This document shows positions 1 through 7,787 of a stretch of 64,000 nucleotides of DNA, piece by piece; positions within the stretch are counted from its first letter, which is position 1, and each line of letters begins with the position of its first letter. The notes beneath the pieces were generated by a model, which saw only the letters and a program-made list of their open reading frames with translations, made no database searches and was not told the origin of the DNA. This stretch comes from Bacillota bacterium (GTDB lineage: Bacteria; Bacillota; Clostridia; Oscillospirales; Ruminococcaceae). The stretch covers positions 1 to 64,000 of the forward strand of contig JAEWGD010000005.1 in assembly GCA_023388515.1 (NCBI GenBank), given 5' to 3'. A program made the translations under genes and the position numbers.

Positions 1-127
1 AACCAAAATCAAAGAAGTTCGCTTTGATTTTGGGTCGCTACCTTGATTGTGTGCTTTCCCGTCGCATTTACTATGCTTAGGAGGCGATTTTTATGTGCGA
101 CGAAAAAGCGATTTAGGATTGTTCTGG
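1..127. repeat. Dispersed 127-bp repeat, copy 1
   Basis: These bases match 60791-60917 over the same 127-base length with only a handful of differences, ending in both at GTTCTGG. The element opens with a near-perfect hairpin (AACCAAAATCAAAG, 7-base loop, then its complement) and ends with a GTCGCA...TGTGCGAC inverted pair. The copy may continue left of the window. After GTTCTGG the text resembles the module that precedes the second copy (TTTGCCTTTACCACAGAA), so the unit may be modular. An ATG-started 73-codon frame inside it has no family resemblance and I do not call it a gene. Confidence 0.8.
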
Positions 128-170
128 TTTGCCTTTACCACAGAATTTAATTTAAGGGCAAAGAGCAAAG

Positions 171-210
171 AACAAGCAAGAACAAGCAAGAACAAGCAAG
201 AACAAGCAAA
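171..210. repeat. Tandem decamer repeat
   Basis: Four head-to-tail copies of AACAAGCAAG, the last with one change, followed by AGC-rich low-complexity DNA to about base 235. This lies between the dispersed repeat and the guaB promoter; no gene is seen in bases 128-424. Confidence 0.85.
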
Positions 211-311
211 AGCAAAAGCCCAAGCGACAATTGAGCAACACCAACATAAGTTTATTGTTTTTATCTAAAATGCTATAAAAATAACTCTGCTCGATTTTAA
301 TCGAAAAATAA

Positions 312-340
312 TTGACAAAACATAATAAAAGTTGTATTAT
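312..340 (+). promoter_or_regulatory. SigA-type promoter of guaB
   Basis: TTGACA (312-317), a 17-base spacer and TATTAT (335-340) form a close match to the housekeeping promoter consensus, 84 bases upstream of the guaB start. No purine riboswitch is visible in the leader. Confidence 0.75.
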
Positions 341-424
341 TAGAAGAATAACAAATTTTATAAAGGTAAACGTTGAATAGCATTGTATGCTCTTTGTCTT
401 CGATAAAAATTAGGAGGATTTCTT

Positions 425-1897
425 ATGTTAACAGATGAAAAAGGTAAATTTCAAAAGGAAGGCTTAACCTTTGACGATGTTTTGCTTATCCCTGCACAAT
501 CAGATGTAACGCCGAATATGATTAAGCTTGAAACAAAGCTCGCTGGAAGCATAAAACTAAACACACCAGTAATGACAGCAGCGATGGACACAGTTACAGA
601 ATCTAAAATGGCTATTGCAATCGCCAGAGAGGGCGGCATTGGTATCATTCATAAGAATATGAGCATTGAAAAACAGGTTGATGAGGTCGATAAAGTCAAG
701 CGTTCGGAGAATGGCGTAATCGTAAACCCTTTCTCGTTGACAGAAAATCACTATGTCTATGACGCAGATGAGTTGATGGCGAAATATAAGATTTCAGGTG
801 TTCCAATTGTTGATAGTGCAGGTAAGCTTATCGGTATTATTACTAACCGAGATATGCGTTTCTTAACTGATTTTAGTACAAGAATTACTGATGTTATGAC
901 AAAAAACAACCTTGTTACTGGTGATGTTGGAACTACTCTAGCGGAAGCACAGGAAATTTTGCGTCAACATAAAATAGAAAAACTTCCATTAGTTGATAGC
1001 GAAGGGAAATTAAAGGGGCTTATCACTATTAAGGATATTGAGAAAGCTGTGCAATATCCAAATTCTGCAAGAGATAGCAGAGGAAGGTTGGTTTGTGGTG
1101 CGGCGATTGGCGTGACTGCTGACATATTAGAAAGAGCAAATGCTTTGATTGATGCACAGGTTGACGTTTTGGTTTTGGATTCTGCACATGGACATAGCTT
1201 GAATATTATTGAAAGCATTAAAAAGGTAAAGGCTGCGTTCCCAAATATTCCTGTTATTGCTGGAAATATTGCAACGGCAGCGGCTGCTGAGGCACTTATT
1301 GCTGCTGGAGCTGACGCATTAAAGGTGGGAATTGGTCCTGGTTCAATTTGTACAACTCGTGTAATTGCAGGTATTGGTATTCCACAAATTACTGCTGTTT
1401 ATGATGTTGCAAGTGTTGCGGACAAGCATGGAATTCCTGTAATTGCTGATGGAGGGATAAAATATTCAGGCGACATCGTTAAGGCACTTGCTGCCGGAGC
1501 CGATGTTGTTATGCTAGGCTCATTGCTTGCAGGTTGTGAGGAAGCACCTGGAGCTATGGAGATTTTTCAAGGCCGTTCGTTTAAGGTTTATAGAGGGATG
1601 GGAAGTCTTGCGGCTATGGAGGCTGGAAGTAAGGATAGATATTTCCAAGAAAACTCTAAAAAGCTTGTTCCAGAGGGCGTTGAGGGACGTGTTCCTTATA
1701 AGGGAATGTTGGCAGAAACGATTTATCAGCTTGCTGGAGGTATTCGCTCGGGTATGGGTTACTGTGGTTGTAAGGATATTCCAACATTGCATGAAAAAGC
1801 AAAGTTTATTAGAATAACGGGTGCTGGACTAAAGGAAAGCCACCCACATGATATATATATCACAAAGGAATCTCCAAATTATTCGGCTCAAATATAG
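425..1897 (+). CDS. guaB: IMP dehydrogenase
   Basis: GuaB oxidises IMP to XMP with NAD, the committed step of GMP synthesis. The 490-residue product has normal family length. Order of parts: N-terminal barrel half starting near LTFDDVLLIPAQS, a pair of CBS domains (about 95-215), then the second barrel half. The catalytic loop GPGSICTTRV places the nucleophilic cysteine near residue 309, followed by the ADGGI and GSLLAG phosphate-binding segments and the flap with EGVEGRVPYKG. The ATG follows TAGGAGG at good spacing. It stands alone between its own promoter and a terminator. Confidence 0.97.
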   Translation: MLTDEKGKFQKEGLTFDDVLLIPAQSDVTPNMIKLETKLAGSIKLNTPVMTAAMDTVTESKMAIAIAREGGIGIIHKNMSIEKQVDEVDKVKRSENGVIVNPFSLTENHYVYDADELMAKYKISGVPIVDSAGKLIGIITNRDMRFLTDFSTRITDVMTKNNLVTGDVGTTLAEAQEILRQHKIEKLPLVDSEGKLKGLITIKDIEKAVQYPNSARDSRGRLVCGAAIGVTADILERANALIDAQVDVLVLDSAHGHSLNIIESIKKVKAAFPNIPVIAGNIATAAAAEALIAAGADALKVGIGPGSICTTRVIAGIGIPQITAVYDVASVADKHGIPVIADGGIKYSGDIVKALAAGADVVMLGSLLAGCEEAPGAMEIFQGRSFKVYRGMGSLAAMEAGSKDRYFQENSKKLVPEGVEGRVPYKGMLAETIYQLAGGIRSGMGYCGCKDIPTLHEKAKFIRITGAGLKESHPHDIYITKESPNYSAQI

Positions 1898-1918
1898 GGA
1901 TTTCTATAACAGGGAGTC

Positions 1919-1951
1919 CAGAGCCATAATATAAATCCATTAGAGATACAA
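1919..1951. repeat. 33-bp dispersed sequence, copy 1
   Basis: Starts at CAGAGCC just after the guaB stop. The same 33-base string with about four changes occurs at 33628-33660 downstream of acpP. Both share the core TAAATCCATT and end in GAGATACAA. Confidence 0.6.
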
Positions 1952-1964
1952 GTTTACGTCTTGA

Positions 1965-1987
1965 GCAGGGTAATACCCTGCTTTTTT
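1965..1987 (+). terminator. Intrinsic terminator after guaB
   Basis: Perfect stem GCAGGGT/ACCCTGC with a 3-base loop followed directly by six T residues. Confidence 0.9.
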
Positions 1988-2059
1988 ATTTATTATAGTA
2001 TTATAAAATGTAAAACGATTGTTCTATGTGGAACATTTTATATTATACCTAAAAAATAC

Positions 2060-2087
2060 TTGAAATTTGTATAAAGTATGATATAAT
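2060..2087 (+). promoter_or_regulatory. Probable promoter of the small membrane gene and proS
   Basis: TTGAAA (2060-2065), 16-base spacer, TATAAT (2082-2087), about 30 bases upstream of the first start codon. Confidence 0.55.
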
Positions 2088-2116
2088 TATTAATATGATG
2101 ATATAAAGGAGTAGCT

Positions 2117-2368
2117 ATGGGCGACGGTAAAACTGATATGTTAAGTATCTTACTTAAATTTGGGTTATTGTTTTTCGGCATTTTTGCGTTGGTGTTCATT
2201 ATTGCTTTGCTCACTCCGCATATTGCTAAAATGATTAAACCGAATGATAAACCTAAAAATCCTGACGAAATGGTCGATGAAAAGAACTATACTGCTAAAG
2301 GAATTTATGATGCCCAAATTGCTGATGATAAAGAAAATTTGAATAATAAGGATGAGAACGATGGCTAA
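2117..2368 (+). CDS. Small single-pass membrane protein, unknown function
   Basis: An 83-residue protein with one strongly hydrophobic helix (about 8-34, LSILLKFGLLFFGIF onward) and a charged, Asp/Asn/Lys-rich tail. The ATG follows AAAGGAG. The reading frame overlaps the proS start by 8 bases, so the two genes are translationally linked. I do not recognise a family; a role beside a tRNA synthetase cannot be deduced. Confidence refers to this being a real gene. Confidence 0.75.
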   Translation: MGDGKTDMLSILLKFGLLFFGIFALVFIIALLTPHIAKMIKPNDKPKNPDEMVDEKNYTAKGIYDAQIADDKENLNNKDENDG

Positions 2369-3803
2369 AGATAATAAGAAAATGGTTGATGAGATTACCT
2401 CTATGGAGGAGGATTTTGCAAAATGGTATACTGATATCGTGAAAAAAGCTGAACTTATTGAGTATACTAGCGTTAAAGGGTGCATGGTTATTCGCCCTTA
2501 TGGCTATGCGATTTGGGAGAATATGCAAAGGATTTTAGATGGAATGTTTAAGGCGACAGGGCATGAAAACGTTTGTATGCCTATGTTTATTCCTGAAAGC
2601 TTATTGCAAAAGGAAAAAGACCATGTTGAGGGGTTTGCTCCTGAAGTGGCTTGGGTTACTCATGGTGGAAATGAAAAACTTGAGGAACGTTTATGCGTTC
2701 GTCCAACTTCGGAAACGCTTTTTTGTGAGCATTATGCAAATATTATACACTCATACCGTGATTTGCCTAAACTTTACAATCAATGGGTAAGCGTTGTAAG
2801 ATGGGAAAAAACTACACGTCCTTTCTTGCGTTCTAGGGAATTTTTGTGGCAGGAGGGGCATACAATCCATGCAACGGCTGAAGAGGCAATTGATGAAACA
2901 GAGAAAATGCTTAATGTTTATGCAGAATTCTGTGAGAAATCTCTTGCTATGCCTGTAATTAAGGGCGTGAAAACTGAAAGTGATAAGTTTGCTGGTGCAG
3001 TTTCAACCTACGCTATTGAGGCTTTAATGCATGATGGAAAGGCTTTACAGGCTGGAACTTCACACTACTTTGGCGACGGTTTTGCTAAGGCATTTGAAAT
3101 TTCATATACAGATAAAGAGAACAAACAGGTTAACCCTCACCAAACCTCATGGGGCGTAACTACGAGGCTTATTGGTGCGATTATCATGACTCATGGCGAT
3201 AATAACGGGCTTGTTCTGCCTCCTGCTGTTGCTCCTATTCAGGCTGTTATTATTCCAATTGCACAGCATAAAGAGGGCGTTTTGGATAAGGCTAATGAGC
3301 TAAAAGAAAAATTATCGGCTGAATTTAGAGTTAAGCTTGATGATAGCGATAATTCTGCTGGCTGGAAGTTCTCGGAATACGAAATGAAGGGCGTTCCTGT
3401 GCGAATTGAGATTGGTCCTAAGGATATTGAAAACGGACAGTGCGTGCTTGTTACAAGACATAATCGTGAAAAAACTATCGTTAAACTTGACGAATTAACA
3501 GAAACCGTTAAAGCAAAGCTTGAGGAGGTTGCCAACGGTATTTACGCAAAGGCAATCGAAAACAGGAAAAATCGCACATATGCTTGCACAACTCTTGACG
3601 AAATTACACAGGTTTTAAAAGATAAAGGTGACGGATTTGTTAAGGCAATGTGGTGTGGGGAAGAGGCTTGCGAAGATATGGTCAAGGAAAAAACTGGCGT
3701 CGGCTCACGTTGTATTCCTTTTGAACAGGAACAGCTTTCAGATAAATGTGTCTGCTGTGGAAAACCAGCTAAAAACATGGTTTACTGGGGTGTTGCATAC
3801 TAG
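2361..3803 (+). CDS. proS: Prolyl-tRNA synthetase, short archaeal/eukaryote-like type
   Basis: Charges tRNA-Pro with proline. At 480 residues it is the short class II form without the editing insertion of the 570-residue bacterial type. The class II motif 2 region RWEKTTRPFLRSREFLWQEG is clear, followed by the TSHYFGDGFAKAFEI segment, the anticodon-binding domain and a cysteine-containing C-terminal zinc-like region (CGEEAC, CVCCGK). I prefer the ATG at 2361 over one at 2352 because AAGGA sits 8 bases upstream. It overlaps the small membrane gene, with which it is probably cotranscribed. No T-box leader is seen. Confidence 0.96.
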   Translation: MAKDNKKMVDEITSMEEDFAKWYTDIVKKAELIEYTSVKGCMVIRPYGYAIWENMQRILDGMFKATGHENVCMPMFIPESLLQKEKDHVEGFAPEVAWVTHGGNEKLEERLCVRPTSETLFCEHYANIIHSYRDLPKLYNQWVSVVRWEKTTRPFLRSREFLWQEGHTIHATAEEAIDETEKMLNVYAEFCEKSLAMPVIKGVKTESDKFAGAVSTYAIEALMHDGKALQAGTSHYFGDGFAKAFEISYTDKENKQVNPHQTSWGVTTRLIGAIIMTHGDNNGLVLPPAVAPIQAVIIPIAQHKEGVLDKANELKEKLSAEFRVKLDDSDNSAGWKFSEYEMKGVPVRIEIGPKDIENGQCVLVTRHNREKTIVKLDELTETVKAKLEEVANGIYAKAIENRKNRTYACTTLDEITQVLKDKGDGFVKAMWCGEEACEDMVKEKTGVGSRCIPFEQEQLSDKCVCCGKPAKNMVYWGVAY

Positions 3804-3808
3804 ATTAT

Positions 3809-3880
3809 GAGCTACGCTATGAGGCTAATCGCCTCAAACTCCCGTAAACTTCTTGAAAAAAGTTTAATCAAAAACTTTAA
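3809..3880 (+). repeat. Triple-hairpin repeat, copy 1
   Basis: Begins 6 bases after the proS stop. Three successive hairpins: AGC/GCT, GAGGC/GCCTC and a stem around AAACTTCTTGAAAAAAGTTT, then the conserved tail CAAAAACTTT. Four other copies are at 5515, 18578, 25218 and 25362 (inverted). The rest of 3881-4066 is AT-rich with no gene. Confidence 0.85.
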
Positions 3881-4066
3881 TTTCAAAGCATAAGTAAAAA
3901 CGTTTTTGTTAAACCGACTAAAAAGATTAAACAAAAGGTTGAAAGTTTATATAAAGTTTACATTAAATTTACACCTTTAAGACTATTTTAAGCTATTGTT
4001 AGTATAATTGATTAAGTGAATTAAATCGGAGGGAGGGAGCTAGAGCATTGCTCAAAAGCAATTATT

Positions 4067-4819
4067 ATGGCTATAAGTACATTTAAACGTAAAGAAATTA
4101 AGTTTCTATTGAACGATGAACAGTATGAATCTCTCATACCTGCCATAAATGAGCATATGATACCCGATGCTTTTTGTGTAGATGGCAGAGAATATGGCGT
4201 TTATAATATTTATTATGACACTGCTGATAGCTATTTAATAAGAGAATCCCTCGCTAAGCCATACTATAAGGAGAAAATAAGGTTACGGAGCTATTATTCG
4301 CCTGCAAAGCCCGATGACCCCGTTTTTCTTGAAATAAAAAAGAAAATCGGTGGAGTTGTCGCAAAAAGGCGTGTTACATTAACCTTACAGGAAGCTGAAA
4401 ATTATCTGCTTAACGGGATTAAACCCGATACTGATAAATACATACAGAAACAGGTTCTTAGTGAAATTGATGTTTTTTTACGGAGATATCCTGTTGCACC
4501 AATGCAATACATAAGCTATCAGCGTTATGCTTTTTTTGGTAGGGAGGACAAAACCTTTCGACTTACCTTTGATAGAAATCTTACAGAACGCCGTGAGGAT
4601 TTAACATTGGCAAAGGGAAACTTTGGTACTCAGATTATTCTGCCTACTCAACATCTTATGGAAGTTAAAATATCAGATTCAGTACCAATGTGGCTTTGTG
4701 AAAAGTTGGCAGAATTGAAAATATATAAAACTAGCTTTTCAAAGTATGGCAAGGCTTATAAGGCTTTTGTTTATGGTGAAGTAAATAAAGAGAACAGGAG
4801 AATTGAAACCTATGCTTGA
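4067..4819 (+). CDS. VTC-domain polyphosphate polymerase-like protein
   Basis: The 250-residue protein matches the VTC family, a CYTH/tunnel fold in which basic residues bind triphosphate or polyphosphate. Visible signatures are FKRKEIKFLL at the N-terminus, a YNIYYDT segment, KEKIRLRSYY, FLEIKKKIGG with VAKRRV, the central YQRYAF, and LMEVKI near the end. Bacterial members are commonly paired with a DUF4956 membrane protein, as here (8-base overlap). Activity is not certain for this subfamily. The strong purine run GGAGGGAGGGAG lies 27 bases before the ATG, unusually far, with a small hairpin between. Confidence 0.85.
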   Translation: MAISTFKRKEIKFLLNDEQYESLIPAINEHMIPDAFCVDGREYGVYNIYYDTADSYLIRESLAKPYYKEKIRLRSYYSPAKPDDPVFLEIKKKIGGVVAKRRVTLTLQEAENYLLNGIKPDTDKYIQKQVLSEIDVFLRRYPVAPMQYISYQRYAFFGREDKTFRLTFDRNLTERREDLTLAKGNFGTQIILPTQHLMEVKISDSVPMWLCEKLAELKIYKTSFSKYGKAYKAFVYGEVNKENRRIETYA

Positions 4820-5510
4820 TAAAATTTTCGGCACAGTATTTGGCGAGGGCGTTTCGCTAACATTGGGACGAATGGTGCTTATTATCGTTTCTGCGATAGT
4901 TTTAGGACTTCTTATTAGTGCGTTATATTTGTATGTGCATAAGAAGGAAACTTTTGTAAAAAGTTACATATTTACAATTATAATGTTGCCACCAATGATT
5001 GCAATAATTATTCTGCTTATCGGCGACAATGTCGCAAGAGCGTTCAGTTTAGCAGGTGCTTTTTCTCTTGTAAGATATAGGAGTGCACCAGGCGATCCAA
5101 GCGATATTTGTTATATCTTTTTCTCATTGGCAATCGGTCTTGCTTGTGGTTTAGGTTATATCGCATACGGTTTTGTGTTCTTTATAATGCTTAGTATTCT
5201 TACTATTATTTTGTATAAAACCAATTACGGAAATCCACCAGCATCACATATGACGTTGAAGATAACTATACCTGAGAATTTAAACTATAATGGTTTGTTT
5301 GATGAGGTGCTTGATAAATATACAACTGCATGGAGATTAAACCGTGTTAAAACCGTTGATTTTGGTAGCCTTTTCGATTTGGTTTATACGATTGAGGTAG
5401 ATAAGGAGAATGCCGACCAGAAGAAGTTTATTGATGAGTTACGAACGCTTAATGGAAACCTAAATATAACATTGATACTCTCAAGAAACGAAGATAAATT
5501 ATATGTATAA
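4812..5510 (+). CDS. DUF4956 family membrane protein
   Basis: A 232-residue protein with four hydrophobic segments in the first 140 residues (including MVLIIVSAIVLGLLISALYL and FTIIMLPPMIAIIILLIG) and a soluble C-terminal domain. The motif FSLAGAFSLVRYRSAPGDP between helices is characteristic of DUF4956. Its gene overlaps the VTC-domain gene, so the pair may form a membrane polyphosphate-handling unit; that is inference from recurrent pairing. A TTG at 4803 is also in frame, but AGGAG at 4796-4800 is too close to it and fits the ATG at 4812. Confidence 0.85.
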   Translation: MLDKIFGTVFGEGVSLTLGRMVLIIVSAIVLGLLISALYLYVHKKETFVKSYIFTIIMLPPMIAIIILLIGDNVARAFSLAGAFSLVRYRSAPGDPSDICYIFFSLAIGLACGLGYIAYGFVFFIMLSILTIILYKTNYGNPPASHMTLKITIPENLNYNGLFDEVLDKYTTAWRLNRVKTVDFGSLFDLVYTIEVDKENADQKKFIDELRTLNGNLNITLILSRNEDKLYV

Positions 5511-5514
5511 ACTT

Positions 5515-5590
5515 ATGGCTAACGCATGAGGGTTGCTCGCCCTCAAACTCCCCGTAAACTTTTTGAAAAAAGTTTAATCAAAAACTTTAA
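5515..5590 (+). repeat. Triple-hairpin repeat, copy 2
   Basis: Begins a few bases after the DUF4956 stop. The second stem is GAGGG/CCCTC here instead of GAGGC/GCCTC, and the third contains AAACTTTTTGAAAAAAGTTT followed by CAAAAACTTT. The first stem is poorly formed in this copy. Confidence 0.85.
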
Positions 5591-5627
5591 AAAGTGGACT
5601 CCTTTTTTTTAGGAATCCACTTTTTTA
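5588..5627. terminator. Bidirectional terminator between convergent genes
   Basis: AAAAAGTGGA and TCCACTTTTT arms flank a T-rich loop between the plus-strand DUF4956 gene and minus-strand thiM; both directions end in T runs. Confidence 0.8.
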
Positions 5628-5642
5628 TCATTTTTTTAATAA

Positions 5643-6464
5643 TTAATTAGAAACAACCTCAAGTGAAATTTTATCCGCAATGATTTCAGAATTAAGCTTA
5701 CTCAACGCATCAACTATTGCAATATGAAAGCTACCAGTTCCAAGTTCGCCACAGTTCTCATATGCTATTTCACCAGAAATACCCATAGACGCAACACCAG
5801 CCACAGTTGCTGTTAAATAATCATTAGTCGCACCCGCAAAAGTGCCTACTAACGCCGTTGTCATACAACCTGTTCCTGTAACCTTTGAAAGCATTTTGTG
5901 TCCATTTGAAATTTTAACAAGCGTTTCACCATCTGTAACAATATCAATTGCTCCTGTAATAGCAACAACGCAATTAAGCTTTTTTGCAACCGATTTTGCA
6001 ATAGCGACAGCATCATTTTTTGAATCTGCATCTGATGAGTCAACGCCTTTGGTTGATACCTCAAGACCAGCTACAAACGAAACTTCTGACAAATTCCCAC
6101 GAATAATTGAAACCTTAATCTTTTCGATAATCTCCCTAGTTGTATTATTTCTAAGTGCCGATGTACCAGCACCAACTGGGTCAAATACCACAGGAATTCC
6201 AAGTTCATTCGCCTTTCTGCCAGCCTCAAGAATTGATGGAATAGTGTTTTTATTAAGCGTTCCAATATTGATAACAAGTGCCGATGAAATAGATGTAATA
6301 TCAGCTACTTCACCGATATCATCAGCCATAATAGGCGAGCCACCAATTGCTAAAACAGCATTAGCACAATCATTTACTGTAACATAATTAGTGATATTAT
6401 GTACGAGTGGAGTCTTTTTCCTTACCTCTTCTAAAAGCTTTGCTACCTTTTCTTTAAAATCCAT
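5643..6464 (-). CDS. thiM: Hydroxyethylthiazole kinase
   Basis: ThiM phosphorylates 4-methyl-5-(2-hydroxyethyl)thiazole to salvage the thiazole half of thiamine. The 273-residue product shows HNITNYVTVNDCANA, the substrate loop GGSPIMADD, VFDPVGAG, VVAITGAID and the kinase anion-hole motif KVTGTGCM with its reactive cysteine. I chose the internal ATG (MDFKEKV) because GGAAGGAAA precedes it; the longer frame would run into the riboswitch region. It is controlled by the TPP riboswitch just upstream. No other thiamine gene is adjacent. Confidence 0.95.
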   Translation of the reverse strand: MDFKEKVAKLLEEVRKKTPLVHNITNYVTVNDCANAVLAIGGSPIMADDIGEVADITSISSALVINIGTLNKNTIPSILEAGRKANELGIPVVFDPVGAGTSALRNNTTREIIEKIKVSIIRGNLSEVSFVAGLEVSTKGVDSSDADSKNDAVAIAKSVAKKLNCVVAITGAIDIVTDGETLVKISNGHKMLSKVTGTGCMTTALVGTFAGATNDYLTATVAGVASMGISGEIAYENCGELGTGSFHIAIVDALSKLNSEIIADKISLEVVSN

Positions 6465-6503
6465 CTTTACTTTCCTTCCATTTATCTGCATATAGCTACA
6501 AAG

Positions 6504-6532
6504 CAAAAATGCCTTAACTGTAAGGTTAAAGC
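6504..6532 (-). terminator. Riboswitch expression-platform terminator
   Basis: Read on the minus strand, GCTTTAAC and GTTAAGGC pair around a 6-base loop and are followed by ATTTTTG. It lies between the TPP aptamer and thiM, as expected for transcriptional attenuation. Confidence 0.6.
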
Positions 6533-6561
6533 ATCCCAATTACTATATTAAAGTAACTTTT

Positions 6562-6638
6562 TGCTCCCTACGACAGTGTTAACTGACAGGTTCAAAGGGT
6601 CAGGCTTATGCCTTCTCAACTTTAAAAGTACCCCTGCA
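6562..6638 (-). promoter_or_regulatory. TPP riboswitch (THI element)
   Basis: On the minus strand the sequence carries the conserved THI-box pieces in order: CAGGGGTAC, TTGAGA, ACCCTTTGAACCTG and CGTAGGGAGC. Binding of thiamine pyrophosphate should lower thiM expression; the downstream terminator suggests transcriptional control. Confidence 0.93.
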
Positions 6639-6704
6639 AATATTAAATTTTATTTATTATAGCTTATTATTTTTGTGTTGTCAAGGGGTCAAGGGGGGAT
6701 TATC

Positions 6705-6791
6705 CTAGTTAATAGGTGTTTGTTCTTCTAATCTTTCTACCCAGTTTTCAGGGAAACCCATATGCTCAAGTGATATGTATTTTGAATGCTC
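6705..6791 (-). pseudogene. C-terminal gene remnant (29 codons)
   Basis: Between two in-frame stops the minus strand reads a protein-like tail containing SLEHMGFPENWVERLEEQ. The MGFPxNW element is reminiscent of the C-terminus of Abi-type abortive infection proteins, from memory only. There is no start or upstream continuation. The surrounding 6640-7001 stretch is otherwise empty apart from a CCCCCAC/GTGGGG inverted pair near 6810-6840 and G-rich GTCAAGGGG repeats near 6680. Confidence 0.35.
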
Positions 6792-7001
6792 CTATATAAA
6801 AAAATGCCCCCACTGGGACACTTCATTGAGAGGTGCGTGGGGTTCTGTTACTACTATTATATGCAACAAACCTAGAAAATGCAACTGTCAAATCCTAGAA
6901 TTAATACAGTTTAACTTTTATTCTCTTGTCTTTGCTTTATTATACTTTTACATTAAGTATTTGTAATATCTGTGTAAACCACCCAAAAACCAACCATCAA
7001 C

Positions 7002-7667
7002 TCAAGCAATAACACCTAAAGTAAACCCAATAATGGAAACTACAAGAAAGACTATAGATAAAACCATACCTGCTGTTGCTTTGCCTTTTGCAGAGGATTT
7101 CATACCTCTAGTGGCATAAGATATTCCAAGTATAGTAACGACTATACCGATAAATGGGAGTATCAATCCTAAAATCCCACAAAGCCCGAAAATCAATGCT
7201 TTTGTTGCTGCTTCTTTAGGGTCATGCGTTATTACAGGTATCGGCTGTTGGAAAGGTGTATTTCCATAGCCAGATGGGTTAAAACCTTGCTGTGGAGTGC
7301 CATTAGGAGCATATGCAGGCTGATTAACAGGCTGTTGCAGTAGTGCTATTAGCGAATCAACCGTTTTTTGCAATTCTTTTTTAAGAAGAATACCGTATCC
7401 ACCTTTAAGATTCATTTCACCGAAATATATGCCAGGGAGCAATACATTTTTTAGCCAAGCCTCCATATGAATTTGCCCACTTATGTAATCAACCTTGATA
7501 AACTGAGGAGCTGTTACCCAGCCGTTCCCCTTTTTCCAAACATATTCGCCATTATATTCTATGTATGTAAAGCCCTCCTTACTGAAGAAATCCTGCACAA
7601 TAAACTTAACAAACTCATCGGGCTGATTTATTGCGAAATCAGTTTCAAAGCGTTTTCTTTTTGCCAT
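7002..7667 (-). CDS. DUF4190-type membrane protein
   Basis: A 221-residue protein. The first 110 residues are soluble and of unknown function (FVKFIVQDFFSKEGFTYIEY, VWKKGNGWV, LKGGYGILLKKELQ). A Pro/Gln/Asn-rich linker (about 120-150) leads to a C-terminal region with two hydrophobic helices and the DUF4190-like pattern KALIFGLCGILGLILPFIGI, then ATRGMKSSAKGKATAGMVLS. The ATG chosen (MAKRKRF) is preceded by AAAGGTGG. It is a single gene; the first domain probably acts in the cytoplasm. No function can be assigned. Confidence 0.75.
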   Translation of the reverse strand: MAKRKRFETDFAINQPDEFVKFIVQDFFSKEGFTYIEYNGEYVWKKGNGWVTAPQFIKVDYISGQIHMEAWLKNVLLPGIYFGEMNLKGGYGILLKKELQKTVDSLIALLQQPVNQPAYAPNGTPQQGFNPSGYGNTPFQQPIPVITHDPKEAATKALIFGLCGILGLILPFIGIVVTILGISYATRGMKSSAKGKATAGMVLSIVFLVVSIIGFTLGVIA

Positions 7668-7748
7668 TTTAAATAGCCACCTTTCAATAAAATACCTATT
7701 AATTATACTGTAATAAGAAGTAAATGTCAACGGCTCACTTGCCGAAAA

Positions 7749-7785
7749 AAAATACCCCTCCACAAATTAATGTGGAGGGGTATCC
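7749..7785 (-). terminator. Terminator of the tetR-ABC operon
   Basis: ATACCCCTCCACA and its perfect complement around a short loop. Read on the minus strand the stem is followed by a run of T residues. Confidence 0.9.
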
Positions 7786-7787
7786 AT

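Noticed and set aside
47..268. 73-codon frame at the window start
   Set aside because: It lies in the dispersed repeat and the AACAAGCAAG tandem repeat; the protein is low-complexity and no family resemblance is seen.
5842..6387. 181-codon plus-strand frame antisense to thiM
   Set aside because: It is the antisense shadow of a conserved gene and has no SD.
6775..6966. 63-codon plus-strand frame after the riboswitch
   Set aside because: No SD, poor protein character and it crosses an inverted repeat.
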